From Saccoglossus kowalevskii (taxonomy: Eukaryota > Hemichordata > Enteropneusta > Harrimaniidae): 22,736 nt of DNA. Every line of letters begins with the position of its first letter. The stretch's first letter is position 1. The notes beneath the pieces are model-generated. The model had not been told where the DNA came from. It saw only the letters and a program-made list of their open reading frames with translations, and made no database searches. This document shows positions 9,761-20,932 of this stretch, piece after piece. The DNA is taken from contig NW_003156733.1 in NCBI RefSeq assembly GCF_000003605.2, forward strand, positions 225,527-248,262, given 5' to 3'. The translations under genes and the position numbers were made by a program.

Positions 9761-9848
9761 GCTATCGTTAATTAACGGACTGTTTTGCTACGTGTCTCGG
9801 ACACCAACCAAATCTCGGTCCCATGACAGTCTGTTAATTAATAATAGC
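9761..9848. repeat. 88-bp inverted repeat (hairpin or tiny MITE-like)
   Basis: The arms at 9761-9783 (GCTATCGTTAATTAACGG then ACTGT) and 9826-9848 are reverse complements with three mismatches in 23 bases, separated by 42 bases. Both arms contain TTAATTAA. The ends do not resemble the other MITE family here. It could be a small foldback element or a hairpin-forming sequence. Confidence 0.65.
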
Positions 9849-12756
9849 GACCGAGAAAAAGTACCCGAACGAAGTTATACTGAGAATCTGTACGGATTTT
9901 AGATGTTTTTGTCTGCATGGTGTTGTGTGTTGTTACAGCATACGTGTGACAATCGACGTTTTGCAGGGTGGTATTTGTCACTAGTGGGTATTTTTTGTTC
10001 GGACAATTGTGGGAATATATTAAAGGCCGCCATACTGGTGCACGTGGTGGTTGCAACAATAAGTGTTGAATTCTGGGGAGGGGGCTGCTCGTAAACAAAT
10101 TTATTATCACAACGAATATAACATGTTTACGTGGCAATGAGCATGCACAATGTGACTGCCGTTGTGATAGGTTGTAAATAAGTTTAAAAACTTAGTTTTT
10201 GCGTTTGCGTTCAGACCTAAAAAATACATACGTGTAACCTACTGAATACTAAAAGGCCGTGTTTAAAACATATCCCAGAATTCCGTAAAATGTTTGACAT
10301 GATCAATGCTTTTTTTATTGACATAATCTGCTGATTCATTAAATTATTTTTATATTGTGTATACAGTTAGTTATATTTTAGTGGCAGTTTTTTGGTTTTT
10401 TGAACGAGCAGTAGAAAAGTATAGATACGTACATTATTTCATCGATATCGGATCCTAATATGATTTAACCGTTAACGAACGTCAAAGCATTGCATTCGCG
10501 CATGCGTAAATTAATATTTTTACAACCAGCATCAACAAGCAAACAAGCTGACGTTAATACGGCTATAAGTCGACTCTTCCCACGTGGTTGCAGTTTTATT
10601 CGCATATCGTCGAAAGCTTATTTACAAGTTACCCGCACATTTAAAAAAATAGCAAATATCGAAACTACTTTGTTTGTCTTCAAAGTTGTTTCTTTTCTAG
10701 TTTGATTTATGATTGAACACTGTATTTATATACTGGCAGCAATGAGTCACGTAACACAATTATTAGCTATTAGACGAGGAAAAATAAAAAAAAAACCTAG
10801 CGGCAACGCCTTTTGATAATATATTGATAAATGATACCTTTTGTTAGCACATACTTTTACCGTCATTATATTACATGGGAACAAACTGTGTATTGGTTGA
10901 AACATACTATTTTATATTTACACAATTATGAGTTGCGTATCTTGCATTGTGAATGCGACCGAAATGGTGTATGCTAGAAAATGCTTAATGATTAATGCGA
11001 GGCGTGCTGTTACAATTACTCAAACTAATTTCAAATGCCTAAAATTGTGCGACTTGTCACAACAACTTTGTTTCTAATTTTGTTTGACTCAATAAATTTT
11101 AGAGAATAAAGGCTTATCGAACCGACAAATAAATCAACCCTCGTTCTTTTATTTTGTTGCATCTCAAACGTGCTCAGCCAAGAATTTTATTTTTGGATGC
11201 TACCATTTGAATATTGTAGATTGAATGCCCATATTTGAAAGATATAATTTGAGTGTTTTACATATTTTTTCCATTTCTGTGTCACCACGTCCCTCTCAAA
11301 ACTAATGATGATGCAAAGTGGCTGCATTTCTAAAAACTTTAAAAGCGTATTTTACCAAAGTTTACCATTTGTTCGGTGGAAACAAAGTATCAAAAGGAGG
11401 CAGTGACAGCAACGCGTTATCCATCCATTTCAAATCACTCCACCCGCTCTCGCGCCTACTAATTTACCATCATATCGTTACCTGAGTAGGAAACCAAAGA
11501 ATATGGCAACAATCCCCCAGACAGTACTTCTAGTTACTATAGCGACTGTTCATATGATCCACATACATACTACCCAGGTCAAACGTCCATCGAGAGGTCA
11601 CTTATGTTGGACAAAAAGTGTTTGATCGTATTAGGTAACACCTCGTGAACGTTCAACGGGAACCAGTAGTTATCGCAGCTCATAATACATATTTTATGGA
11701 TTTTTTTTTAAATCATGATTCTCAATCCTCTTGTGGATAATTAGAATATTCTAACCCCCAAAATATTACGTAAAAACAATGACGTTGTTAAAAGATAGTA
11801 TTATTAAGAACATGCTATGAATAAGAAGGCTATTCTGATGTCAGGGCTATATTTATTTCCGGACATGTGCTGGACATTATGATATATAAACAAAGCCGTT
11901 ATGGCCTACTAGTTAGCGGGGTTCCGACTGAAACTAAGTGACAGCTGTCACAAATTGAGCGGAGAATGTAGTTCTCTGTAATATATATTCTAACAAAAAA
12001 AAGCTACTATGCAGTAATCTCATAGACAGTTGCGTTTTATTAGCATTAATCAGACATCATTTATCGCTCGTAGTGTAGCGTAACCCCTGTATTTTGTAGC
12101 GATGATAACCTGGCGACCGCCCGCCTTATTTATGCACACATTGCTGTATACTTTGTATGTTATACAAGTTATGGTGTAAATATTGATAATAATATATGTC
12201 CGACGGATATAGTCGTCGAGATCTTGCTGTTAGCGAGGAAGCCACGAGACTTGTTTTAGTCCTCTCAAATAATTCTATAATAAGCGCAATCTCTCTCGTT
12301 ATCGAACCCACTGTTTCTATTTGGAAGATATTCATGTAAATTGTTGTTGAAAGTAGAATTTCAAACGAAACGGTGCAAATTGGCCTTGTGCACGTAGACA
12401 ATAATATGATAATATCCTTAGTTATGTGAATGTGCAAATCTAAGGATAGTATACTGGAAAACATTACTGTTCCACATAGCAATATTGTTTTTTTTTTCTA
12501 AACACCCATCTGAGTAGTGTACTAACAGAATTAAGTTTTTAAAATTACCTACGGTGATTTATCTACATTCAAGTTTTTAAGTTTTTAAAAAAAGTACAAG
12601 GAAAAAGAAAATTTCGTTTCTCGCTACCTTAATGCTATTTCGTTAAGTTCAGATCGCAAGCAGATTGATCCGAGTGTGTCGTTGAGGGTTCTGTCCCACA
12701 AATCCTGAAACTGAAGTGGTCTTATTATATACAAACGATACCTACGTAATATACGA
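9849..12756. other. long non-coding stretch, no gene seen
   Basis: AT-rich flank or intron. The longest frame is 118 codons on the minus strand (12482-12126) with no recognisable motif. An NRF-1-like CGCGCATGCG occurs at 10497-10506. I see no exon with both convincing splice sites and a recognisable peptide. Confidence 0.4.
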
Positions 12757-12853
12757 TTGAGGGGCGTTGGTCGTCGCCATGTGGCGTTCGAATTTTGTTC
12801 ATTATATACGTTATATTCGTTATATATTCATATTTAATCGAGCGTGTAAAATA
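12757..12853. mobile_element. MITE family, copy D (degenerate)
   Basis: It starts TTGAGGGGCGTTGGTCGTCG, then GCGTTCGAATTTT as in copy C, and ends near GAGCGTGTAAAATA. The left terminal repeat is clear with a few substitutions. The second half is replaced by AT-rich sequence with short ATATTCGTTATA-like repeats, and no right end was found. It is older or truncated compared with A to C. Confidence 0.65.
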
Positions 12854-13493
12854 TGATTAATTTATAATAGGTAATGACGGATCTGTCAGGACGTTAGTCA
12901 TTAAGTCTTTACTCTTCATATGCGAATATGATTATCAATTTTAATCTAATTTAATTAATTTCACAAAATTATTTTCAGTTTACAATAAACTCCTTACAAA
13001 TTACATGTCTCACATCATTTGATTGCCACGGCTGAAGAGCAATACTACTTTGTTAGATCGGTTTTCATTGGTTGACATATTAAAATACACGCATTTTAAT
13101 TTCAAAGTACTTACCCGTTATTCTACAAGAACAACGTTTTCTGTTAAGATTTAATTCATCATTAATTAGAAAAATTATACTAAAACCCGTTATATTATAC
13201 TATCACACATTCATTCATGCGAGGGGCGATGACGTCTGCATCTGCAATAAAACGAGGCACACAGGAGTGTTTTGGTGCACTGTAAAGCGTATGAACGTAT
13301 ACGAAAATTTGAAACCAACCTCGACCATATACTTGTTTATTCAAATTGGTCGTTTAGCGTCATTCCCACACGCTGGCTCTGAGCCTAGTGTTGGGGAATA
13401 ATTTTGTCTTCGAGAAGCGCTCATGTGAATAGTGCGTACCGTATTATGCGCGTCACACATTGCAGCTTCATAGCCCCTGTAACGTACGCATCG

Positions 13494-13593
13494 TATTCGA
13501 TATGGGTGGGACCCACGCGACGTATACTGCGCGTGTAAAACATACTGTTTACACGAAATTTTAACTAGATGCACGACGACCACCGTCCTTTAA
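13494..13593. mobile_element. MITE family, copy E (left end lost)
   Basis: In the orientation of copy B it shows TTCGATATGGG, CGACGTATAC, GCGCGTGTAAAA, then GCACGACGACCACCGTCC and a final TTTAA. The right terminal repeat and interior are well kept. The left repeat is absent or too diverged to see. A 80-codon minus-strand frame spans it and is not a gene. Confidence 0.75.
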
Positions 13594-14851
13594 ATTTCGG
13601 CTCCATAGATTTTGATTTCGGTGTTAGTGGTGAGGGGAAAGTAGGTAGTCATAGGCCTACAGAACGGATCGCACGACGCACGAAAACCTACGCGTTACTG
13701 CCTTAGGAACTAGACTAGTATGAAAACCATCTCGAAAGTGTTGTGTCGTTTGCCTGTCTATTTATCGCCTTTTCTATTTTGCAACAGTTATATTCCGCGT
13801 CAACATTACATTAAACTCTCCATGAACTTAATGAAAGCACCGATTTGTATAGCTTTGCGGAGATGTAGGTCGAAGGTTATTTTAATTGAACATATACCTC
13901 ATTGAAATCGAAAAGAAGCCATAAAACAGTGGTCGATGCTGAAAGGGAGTGTGCCCAAACAAATAATATTTGATACAATTATTTTAGAAAGACCATTAGC
14001 GAAGCATAAATTGATTACCATATAGCATTTATTAGCCGGCTATTGTCATAGCTCACTAAGTAATAGCACCAACGTGTACAACGTGCGGTTGGGATTCTTT
14101 AGTTTTTAATTTTCACGAAAACAAAGAACGAGAATTGTGAAGCATACGCACTAACGCGCAAAACACATGATTACTCAAAGATTTACGCACTATGAAAATA
14201 AACACATTCAAATCAGCGACAGAATACATGAATGCCATATAGTAATGTAGCAGGAGTAGAATAGCGTTAACACACGCTTCTCCATAGGCGGTACACAACA
14301 GGTATCCATTAAAATATGATGTCAGAGTGAAATAAAAATCATTCTCGGTGACGTTGAATTATCGTGATTCATTTATGTTTTTTTAATGTAATACACAACT
14401 AAGGACTTGTCGCCATGTGACTGGTTTTCTAAAGAGTGCATGGGTAATTAATGAATCCCAATGAACGAACTTGGAGGAAATGTCATAATAATTCATTGAT
14501 GGAAATTTGTTCCCGGCTATCTGAGTTCACTGACAAAGATAAAGAAGTTTTTCTGTTCCCTGTGGATCTTTTCCAAAATGAATCAATTCGTTATTGTCTC
14601 AAGAGAAACACTTTATTCAAATGTCATGCAAAATTCTAAAAAAATGTGTACATAACATTCTTAGTTATCCCAAATTCTTGCCAAAACACTATTCTCCACG
14701 GCAACAGGTTCAAGATTTTTCCCAAACTCTAATTGTTTGTGTCAATCCATGAAAATTGGTCAACACACTTTTGAATTATTCAACTTAACGTAACCTCCTT
14801 GGTGGATGGATTATTGAATTCTAATATACCGGGTAATGGTTTATTGCCTGC
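13594..14851. other. non-coding stretch, no gene seen
   Basis: AT-rich, with short frames of about 60 codons on both strands (for example 13720-13905 and 14451-14639 plus) lacking any recognisable motif. Confidence 0.4.
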
Positions 14852-14964
14852 AGCTTTGCAGTCGCCACGCAGAGCGGGTTTGAATTTCGTGTAAATTGAT
14901 TATTTGTTTTACAGGCGTTTTGCACATCATATAAAACGACGCGACGGCTGCTGAGCTTTGAAAT
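14852..14964. mobile_element. MITE family, copy F (degenerate)
   Basis: In the orientation of copy C it keeps GCTTTGCAGTCGCCACGC, TGAATTTCGTGTAAAT, ACAGGCGTTTT and ends GACGCGACGGCTGC then TGAGCTTTGAAA. Most positions of both ends are recognisable but mutated, often C to T or G to A, and the flanking TTAA is lost. Confidence 0.6.
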
Positions 14965-16012
14965 CATTTCGTCATGTCGGGAAACTTCTTACCAATTTGA
15001 ATAACCCTAGCGAATGTTATACTTCATACACCGAACAACGGGACAAGTTTAATCCATTACTAAATTAGGTGTTATAAATAAACGATCATTTTTAACAAAA
15101 AACAACAACAATACACAATGGTGGTTGCCATGGAAATAGACACGGACCTCCAAGGTAATATGCACACCAAATGAGGTTGGTTGTTCCGCATTGATGAGAT
15201 TACGGTGACATTCGGTCTTCTTCCTATTCATTACCAGCTATTTTACATTTAAATTAACCTCTTAAATTCTATGTTGAGCGGATTAAATGACGTGAATTGA
15301 AATATTACCCGACACAAGCTGTGAAATTATAATCCTATTAATAATTACAAAAAAAACCTAGGCGCGGAGATTCACTTTGTTAATTATGGTTACATTAAAT
15401 GATGCGACATCAGACATCCGACAAGTGACAAGTTAATAAAACAACCAATAAAACAAAACTAAATATTAGGTTTTTTCAACAATAGTATGTACTTTCAGAA
15501 ACATGCTTAATGTATGTCCGCGAATAATTTATGAGATTATTAAAGAAAGTTGTCACAGAGCGTTATTGAAAACAAAATGAGTGACAGAAAAAGAATTTAC
15601 GAATTTAGTCCACGCAAACCAGGTTTGCTAGTTCTCCGTCCCATTGTGCAAACTCGCTTATGGAAAACACACAAATTGCCATTAAGCATGTAGACATACA
15701 CACAACCACAAATTTGCAGTATTTGTTTCAACTATACGTGTGCCGGGGTATATTTTGGTTTGTTTTATTTATTTGTGTGAAAGATGCTTCTGCTTAAATC
15801 GACACAATCCAGTAATGAACAATAAACGTTTGCTCAGTTTTATTGTCGACACATATAATGTTAGTAAGTGATAAAGTCACTGTTCTGCCGTTACTTACAA
15901 GCTTTCCTGTGAATAATAATTGAAGTTTTGGGCTTCGCGCAGGCCAAAATTACGTAATAACAGGGTTTGGGGAAGGAAGGGGTAGAAGTGGAAGAGCTTG
16001 ATGGCGTCTCGG
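14965..16012. other. non-coding stretch, no gene seen
   Basis: AT-rich. No supported feature before the retrotransposon relic that begins at about 16013. Confidence 0.4.
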
Positions 16013-16325
16013 CCTTTATTGTGCATATCCCCTTACAAGTCATGCCATTGTGCAATAACTGGCAGCGTGACGTCTTTTAAAACCTAAGTATGTACTTATT
16101 CACGTAAAAAGCAAAATCCCTGAAATGGATAGCTCTTCCCCTTTATGCTGACGATGCTCAATTGTTTTTAACCTGTTACGCGGATTTTCAGACTGATGGA
16201 TGGAGTCGACTCATTGCACAAATTGTGCAATGAGTCCAAAATTGTGCAATAAACTGAAGGATGATCAGTCCCAGTTGTTCATTATCGCCGACAACTTATT
16301 AAAGCTGACGCCAGTGTTGAATTAA
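16013..16325 (+). pseudogene. non-LTR retrotransposon (L2/CR1-like) reverse transcriptase relic
   Basis: A decayed piece of the reverse transcriptase domain from a LINE-type element. Seen: three collinear peptide blocks in shifted frames. First is PLLCISP at 16013, like the PLLF.IY block before the catalytic site. Next is PLYADDAQLFL at about 16138-16170, the catalytic motif with both aspartates. Last is NKLKDDQSQLFII at about 16247-16286, like the NKLKLN(D)DKTEF.. block that follows it in L2/CR1 elements. Stop codons and frame breaks between the blocks show that it is dead, and the linker between YADD and NKL is shorter than usual. Clade assignment is from memory of the motif style; CR1, L2 or a related clade are all possible. 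Confidence 0.75.
16208..16236. repeat. perfect 14-bp inverted repeat with 1-base spacer
   Basis: GACTCATTGCACAA, one A, then its exact reverse complement. A further partial copy (ATTGTGCAATA) follows at once. It lies in the shortened linker of the retrotransposon relic, so it may mark a foldback rearrangement. Confidence 0.85.
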
Positions 16326-17073
16326 TTGTCTGCACATTGGCATTCCATTCATTAACTTTTATGGGATTTCTTTAATTAAAAATAGGGGCATTATTACATT
16401 CTGTTATGGATGGGCGCGGCTAATCGGTAACCAAAAAATAGAAATCACTGTAAATATTGATTTTTTGCTGAGTGTAAGATTCCATGCGCCGATTCGAGAA
16501 TCAGGGCTTTCATTGTGTTTGTATGTATGTTCGCACTATACTTTTAAGACAAAATAGCTTGCCCCTTCAAATTTGACACATGTGTTCGTGCACATGTGAT
16601 TCAATTAATTATAAAAGTAATGGTGTGAGTGTGTTTTTGTGTATGTTTGTAGTAAAATTAATAGTTTGATAGCTAGCATATTCAAGATTCTCATCAAGAT
16701 GTTTCCCATGAGACCCACATACTTTGTTGTATTAAAGGACAAGCGGTCGCGGTTTTCTTGTTTATTTATGTTCGCAGAAGAGAAAATAGCTAGAACCTTC
16801 AAACCCGACGCGCACACATGTTATCTATGATACCCACAAGACCTGATTAGTTTTTAAAGTTAAATGTCAATGTCACAGGGTCACAGAAAATGTTTACGGC
16901 CATAACTACACAAACCTAAACCTAAAATATGGCTCTAGAAGGTTGATATAGATATTGATAACAAAGAAGTCTGACCCAGGCTGGCATCTGTGATGGTGCG
17001 TCTATGTAATGCAAAGGGCAGTTGTTCTGTATGATTGTCAGATATATGTGATATATTATGTCGAATGACGCTA
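16326..17073. other. non-coding stretch, no gene seen
   Basis: AT-rich. Part of it may be further decayed retrotransposon, but no block beyond the NKL motif could be recognised. Confidence 0.35.
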
Positions 17074-17140
17074 ATTAAACAGCCTCAATATCGTCAATAT
17101 CGTCACGCGGCGTGCGTTCGAATTTAGGGTACGCATACTA
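17074..17140. mobile_element. MITE family, copy G (half element, very degenerate)
   Basis: TTAAA at 17074, then CGTCACGCGGCGTGCG and TTCGAATTTA, parallel to the first 45 bases of copy C. No second half was found. A weak call resting mainly on the CGTGCGTTCGAATTT block. Confidence 0.4.
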
Positions 17141-17994
17141 ACAATGGAACTCGCATCAAACTGTTTTTTGACCAACAACTATATAGATGCTGTATAGCTC
17201 CTACCAAATATGAAACATTCACTTCATAAAGGATCGCTGTCGTCATCATCAAGGCAACATCTACAAAACCATCTTTCTCATATATTGATTTAAATGGTTC
17301 ACAAAATGCGAATTGACTCAACGGTGAATACTAGATTCGATTTCTTTATTGAATGTGAGAAATGACGTAAAATGCTACGCAAATGCCTCGTGACCGAAAG
17401 TACCATCAGCATGTCTGGGTTGGATTGATTTTGTGTCATCACAAAAGATAATAATCACACAAAGGTGTCAGATGAGAAACATTCAAATAGACAATGTATG
17501 CTTTGCGAACACGTTTTAACAACATGCGGTCTGCGTTGTCTGGCTTAAACGGCATATACTTTGAAATATGTCATGTCCGTTTTACAATTCTCTGTTAATA
17601 TTTACAGTAATTAAGTGATAACATATTGTAATTAAAAAGCAATACCGTTCCATGATGCGATTATTTTCCCAACTTACGTAAAACATGTGCATCACAGTAA
17701 ACACTGTACAATGCATACTATTAAAAAGCAATGACGGACTTCCAGACAGTCAGTCTCCCAGATTTACCGTTTATTTAGAAAGCTCAGACTTAAATAGTTT
17801 TAAGCGTATGGCTTGTTTCCATTGAAATGTTCTTACTGTGGTGTTTTTTTTTAATTTACAGATAATATGTATTTCACTTAAGTAATTACCAGGACTGCTC
17901 ACGCATTTATTTCATTGCTTGAGACAAAACAATCCATATAGAGTCATTCGAACACTCTTTCGTGGATAAGCACACCACCTGTGCAATTCAATAG
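17141..17994. other. non-coding stretch, no gene seen
   Basis: AT-rich, with no supported feature. Confidence 0.35.
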
Positions 17995-18050
17995 CTCGAA
18001 TCAACAATTAAATCTGAATATCGCGGATCAGGTGGAGAGCCAAACCGGAG
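17995..18050 (+). CDS. weak candidate exon of an unknown plus-strand gene
   Basis: Seen: CAATAG as a possible acceptor, then 18 open codons plus two bases reading LESTIKSEYRGSGGEPNR, then a good donor CGGAG|GTAATG. The preceding in-frame codon is a stop, as intron sequence allows. The peptide is hydrophilic and unrecognised. The acceptor lacks a strong pyrimidine tract. Its phase (2) does not join directly to the candidate at 19555. It may well be chance. Confidence 0.15.
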
Positions 18051-19554
18051 GTAATGTACATTTCATTTCACTTGTATATTTTTTTGTATTATAATATTGT
18101 TTAAAGTAAAATCGTGTTTATATTTTTGTATTTGTAAAAAATGTATTACACTTAAAGAAGAGCTCATGAATATTAACTATGAACATGATGGATTGTATTT
18201 ATAGTTATTTTGCATTATTATTTTACGGCAGCGAAACACAACTAAAGTAAGCGCTTATTGTACACATTGTCGATTGTTAAAATGCAAATTTATGACACAG
18301 GTTAAAATACAATCCAATTCAGATACATTCAAGTAATTGAGTTGTCATGATTATGACGTTGATTTACCCGTGACGCCCCGGAAACGAGTTCGCATTACGT
18401 CTATCATAGTATCGCATCGCGTGTGATCAATATGAGAATGTCACCTGGCATTAAAATGTTGACATTTCCTTTACAGTTTCAATGTTGTTTGCTTCTACTT
18501 TCTTATTCTAGCGTATTGCTCAGGGAACTTATCAATATATTGAACACGAAATTGCTTTTATGGGGAAAGCTCAAACATTGACACAAGTCGTCATGGGGGC
18601 TGTGGCTTCTTTTTATCAATTAAAACATTTGAGCAATTGACATTGAAGAGCGCGGTGCTTGGTGAAATATGTGAGACATTCTAATTGTACGTTTGGTGAA
18701 ATTACTTTTAGACGACATAGTCTCGTTTTTTTGTTAGATGTATTTGACTTTTGTAGCACCACTTTCGATAACAAATATAAATTGATTATTTGATTCTGTC
18801 TGACAGGGATTGACACGACTGTCTCATCTTTCCAATCGTTTTCGTAGTTTGGTTATTTTGTTGAGTATGAGACTTTCTGTTTGTTGTTGCCACACCACAA
18901 TGGCACTGTTGTATGTGCTCATTGTGTGCAACTGACTTAAATTTGTTGTTATAATTTTCTTTTTATGTTAAACGCTACGATAAAGAATTTCTGTGTTCGG
19001 AGAAAATCATGGAAACAACTGAAATCCATTAAGAATAATTGAGAACGAAATATATCCCATATACACGCCAATGATAAATAATTACCGATTCTACACGAAT
19101 ATCAGCAAAAAAAAATTTGGAGTATTCTCAATATTTTTGCATTTATGCTTTTGAACTCTGTTGTGTGTTTAATTCATGTATAATAATTTTATTTTGTAAA
19201 TATGAAATAAATATGATTTTACTTAGTAAATTATGAAATAAACAAGATACTGTATTTTTCTGCATAAAAAACGAAAGGATTTAAAAAAACGGGAAGCTTT
19301 TATCGTTGATATTCACATTTACTATTCCCCCATTTCCCTGGTTTCCAGTTGAATCTTACTTCATTAGAAGCTAATAATGCTGATAATAACACAATGACCT
19401 CATAGTATCCAGCTTTCGAACATTATCACGTTTTAAGCATAAGTATTTATAAGTTGATTACGCAGCTGATAGTTGGACAGTGTTCTTTCGTTGTCGTTTT
19501 GTTTCGAAGTTCTCTTTTTTCTCAACAATGCTCGTTTTCTTCGTTTGTCTTCAG
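18051..19554. other. non-coding stretch, no gene seen
   Basis: Very AT-rich, with several AATAAA and AAATAAAT phrases around 19200. No supported exon. Confidence 0.35.
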
Positions 19555-19718
19555 ATATTCCAAGCGGATACTACGACCTTCCACTCACTAATTTAAAATG
19601 TTTCATTTTTGAGCGGCAACCCCTTGGATTCGAAACAACCATTACCGTGTCGAAGACCTGTATGAGGCAAAGCGGAGATTTCTTCACTCAACTCACTGCG
19701 ACTTTAGAAGATTCTTAG
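19555..19718 (+). CDS. weak candidate terminal exon of an unknown plus-strand gene
   Basis: Seen: a strong pyrimidine-rich acceptor (TCTTCGTTTGTCTTCAG), then two bases and 53 open codons to a TAG. The peptide includes IPSGYYDLPLTNLKCFIF, then ERQPLGFETTITVSK and GDFFTQLTATLEDS. Overlapping AATAAA signals lie about 270 bp downstream (19987-19996). The base composition is less AT-biased than the surroundings. The protein is not recognised. It needs an upstream exon ending in phase 1, and none was found. It could also be chance. Confidence 0.22.
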
Positions 19719-20837
19719 AGTGTATGTTCGGATTAGCAATTTTTTTTCCCACTTAATATACGTGTACAAATGTGATAGACAAATGGCCGTGCATTCTGCA
19801 GGGCACGAAGGGCAAACCTGACAAAACGGAAAACTCGGTGGAAAAATGGGCTATCTGAAAGGCTTTTAAACAATTAATGCTTACGTTAATTAACACATAG
19901 CAAAAATCGAGCTACCAAAATTGACACTTAATGTTCCGAGCTGTCGTCTATCACATCAATACGATGTAGACACAAATAGTACAACTAATAAATAAACATT
20001 TACATTTCTTTTCTGTCATGCTGATGCCGACCCGAGAGCTGTTGACAATTATTCGGCACAAAACATTATTTTTTTTATAATAAAAATGAAACAAATCATT
20101 CACGCGGATCACTATGCACCAAGGCTGAGGGGTTGCATGACTGGAACAATAACCTAGATAGATTTATTTTCTATCAACATCGCCCAGAATTCTGTAACAA
20201 ATCCCAATAAGCAAAGCAGAAGGATGGAGGTGCGGTGCTATTACTTGCATGTATATTCTAACTACACACACCGACTGACTTCGGAACAGTAGCGATGGAA
20301 ACAAGTCTACTTGTAGCCTGTCACTAGTACGTGCATTTAAATGGAGCATAATAGTGGCGTTAGGATTAGCTTCCTGAAAAAAAACACATACAATAATGAA
20401 CAAGAAAACAATGTATTTGTTTTGTTAGCGAGTAATTGAATAGCGCTTATAGTTTCAGCGGATGTTAAATACAAAATACGCGTGTTGGCCTAAAAAGAAG
20501 GCACATTACCTCTCTCAAACTTTCTACGCATGCGTGATGTATAGTAATTTCCTATTCCATATGAAACGTCATATTATAAAGTCGTTGAATACACAATAGA
20601 CAACCTGTATTAAAAATGAATGTTTACAGTTTAATCTTCGTATGAAACATTGATTATATTTCCCCGATTTCTTCTTTAATTATTTTTTTAATATGAAATT
20701 GTTACTACAAACATTATATCACTTCTATGTGTTTGCACCTGTTCCATGAGTGCTAGCTCTTTTATTAAGATATTCGACTTTCTTTTTTAATTAATTTTAG
20801 ACTACACGCAACTAAACATTGGACGTGGAAGGCCCAT
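19719..20837. other. non-coding stretch, no gene seen
   Basis: Contains the AATAAA signals noted for the candidate exon above and a 79-codon minus-strand frame (20403-20164) preceded by a pyrimidine-rich AG, but no recognisable protein. Confidence 0.35.
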
Positions 20838-20932
20838 TTCATTCATTCATTCATTCATTCATTCATTCATTCATTCATTCATTCATTCATTCATTCACTC
20901 ATTCATTCATTCATTCATTCATTCATTCATTC
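20838..20932. repeat. ATTC tetranucleotide microsatellite
   Basis: About 23 to 24 units of ATTC, with one T-to-C change near the middle (TCATTCACTCATTC). The array is otherwise perfect, so it is probably length-variable between individuals. Confidence 0.97.

Noticed and set aside
12126-12482. Longest frame in the window, 118 codons on the minus strand
   Set aside because: No recognisable domain or composition shift, and no splice context. A length expected by chance in 22 kb.
13219-13240. GAGGGGCGATGACGTC as a possible left end of MITE copy E
   Set aside because: Too short and too far from copy E (about 270 bp of unrelated sequence between) to call.
20164-20373. Minus-strand frame following a TTTTTTTTCAG acceptor
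   Set aside because: No recognisable peptide and only weak donors inside. Retained only as a note.
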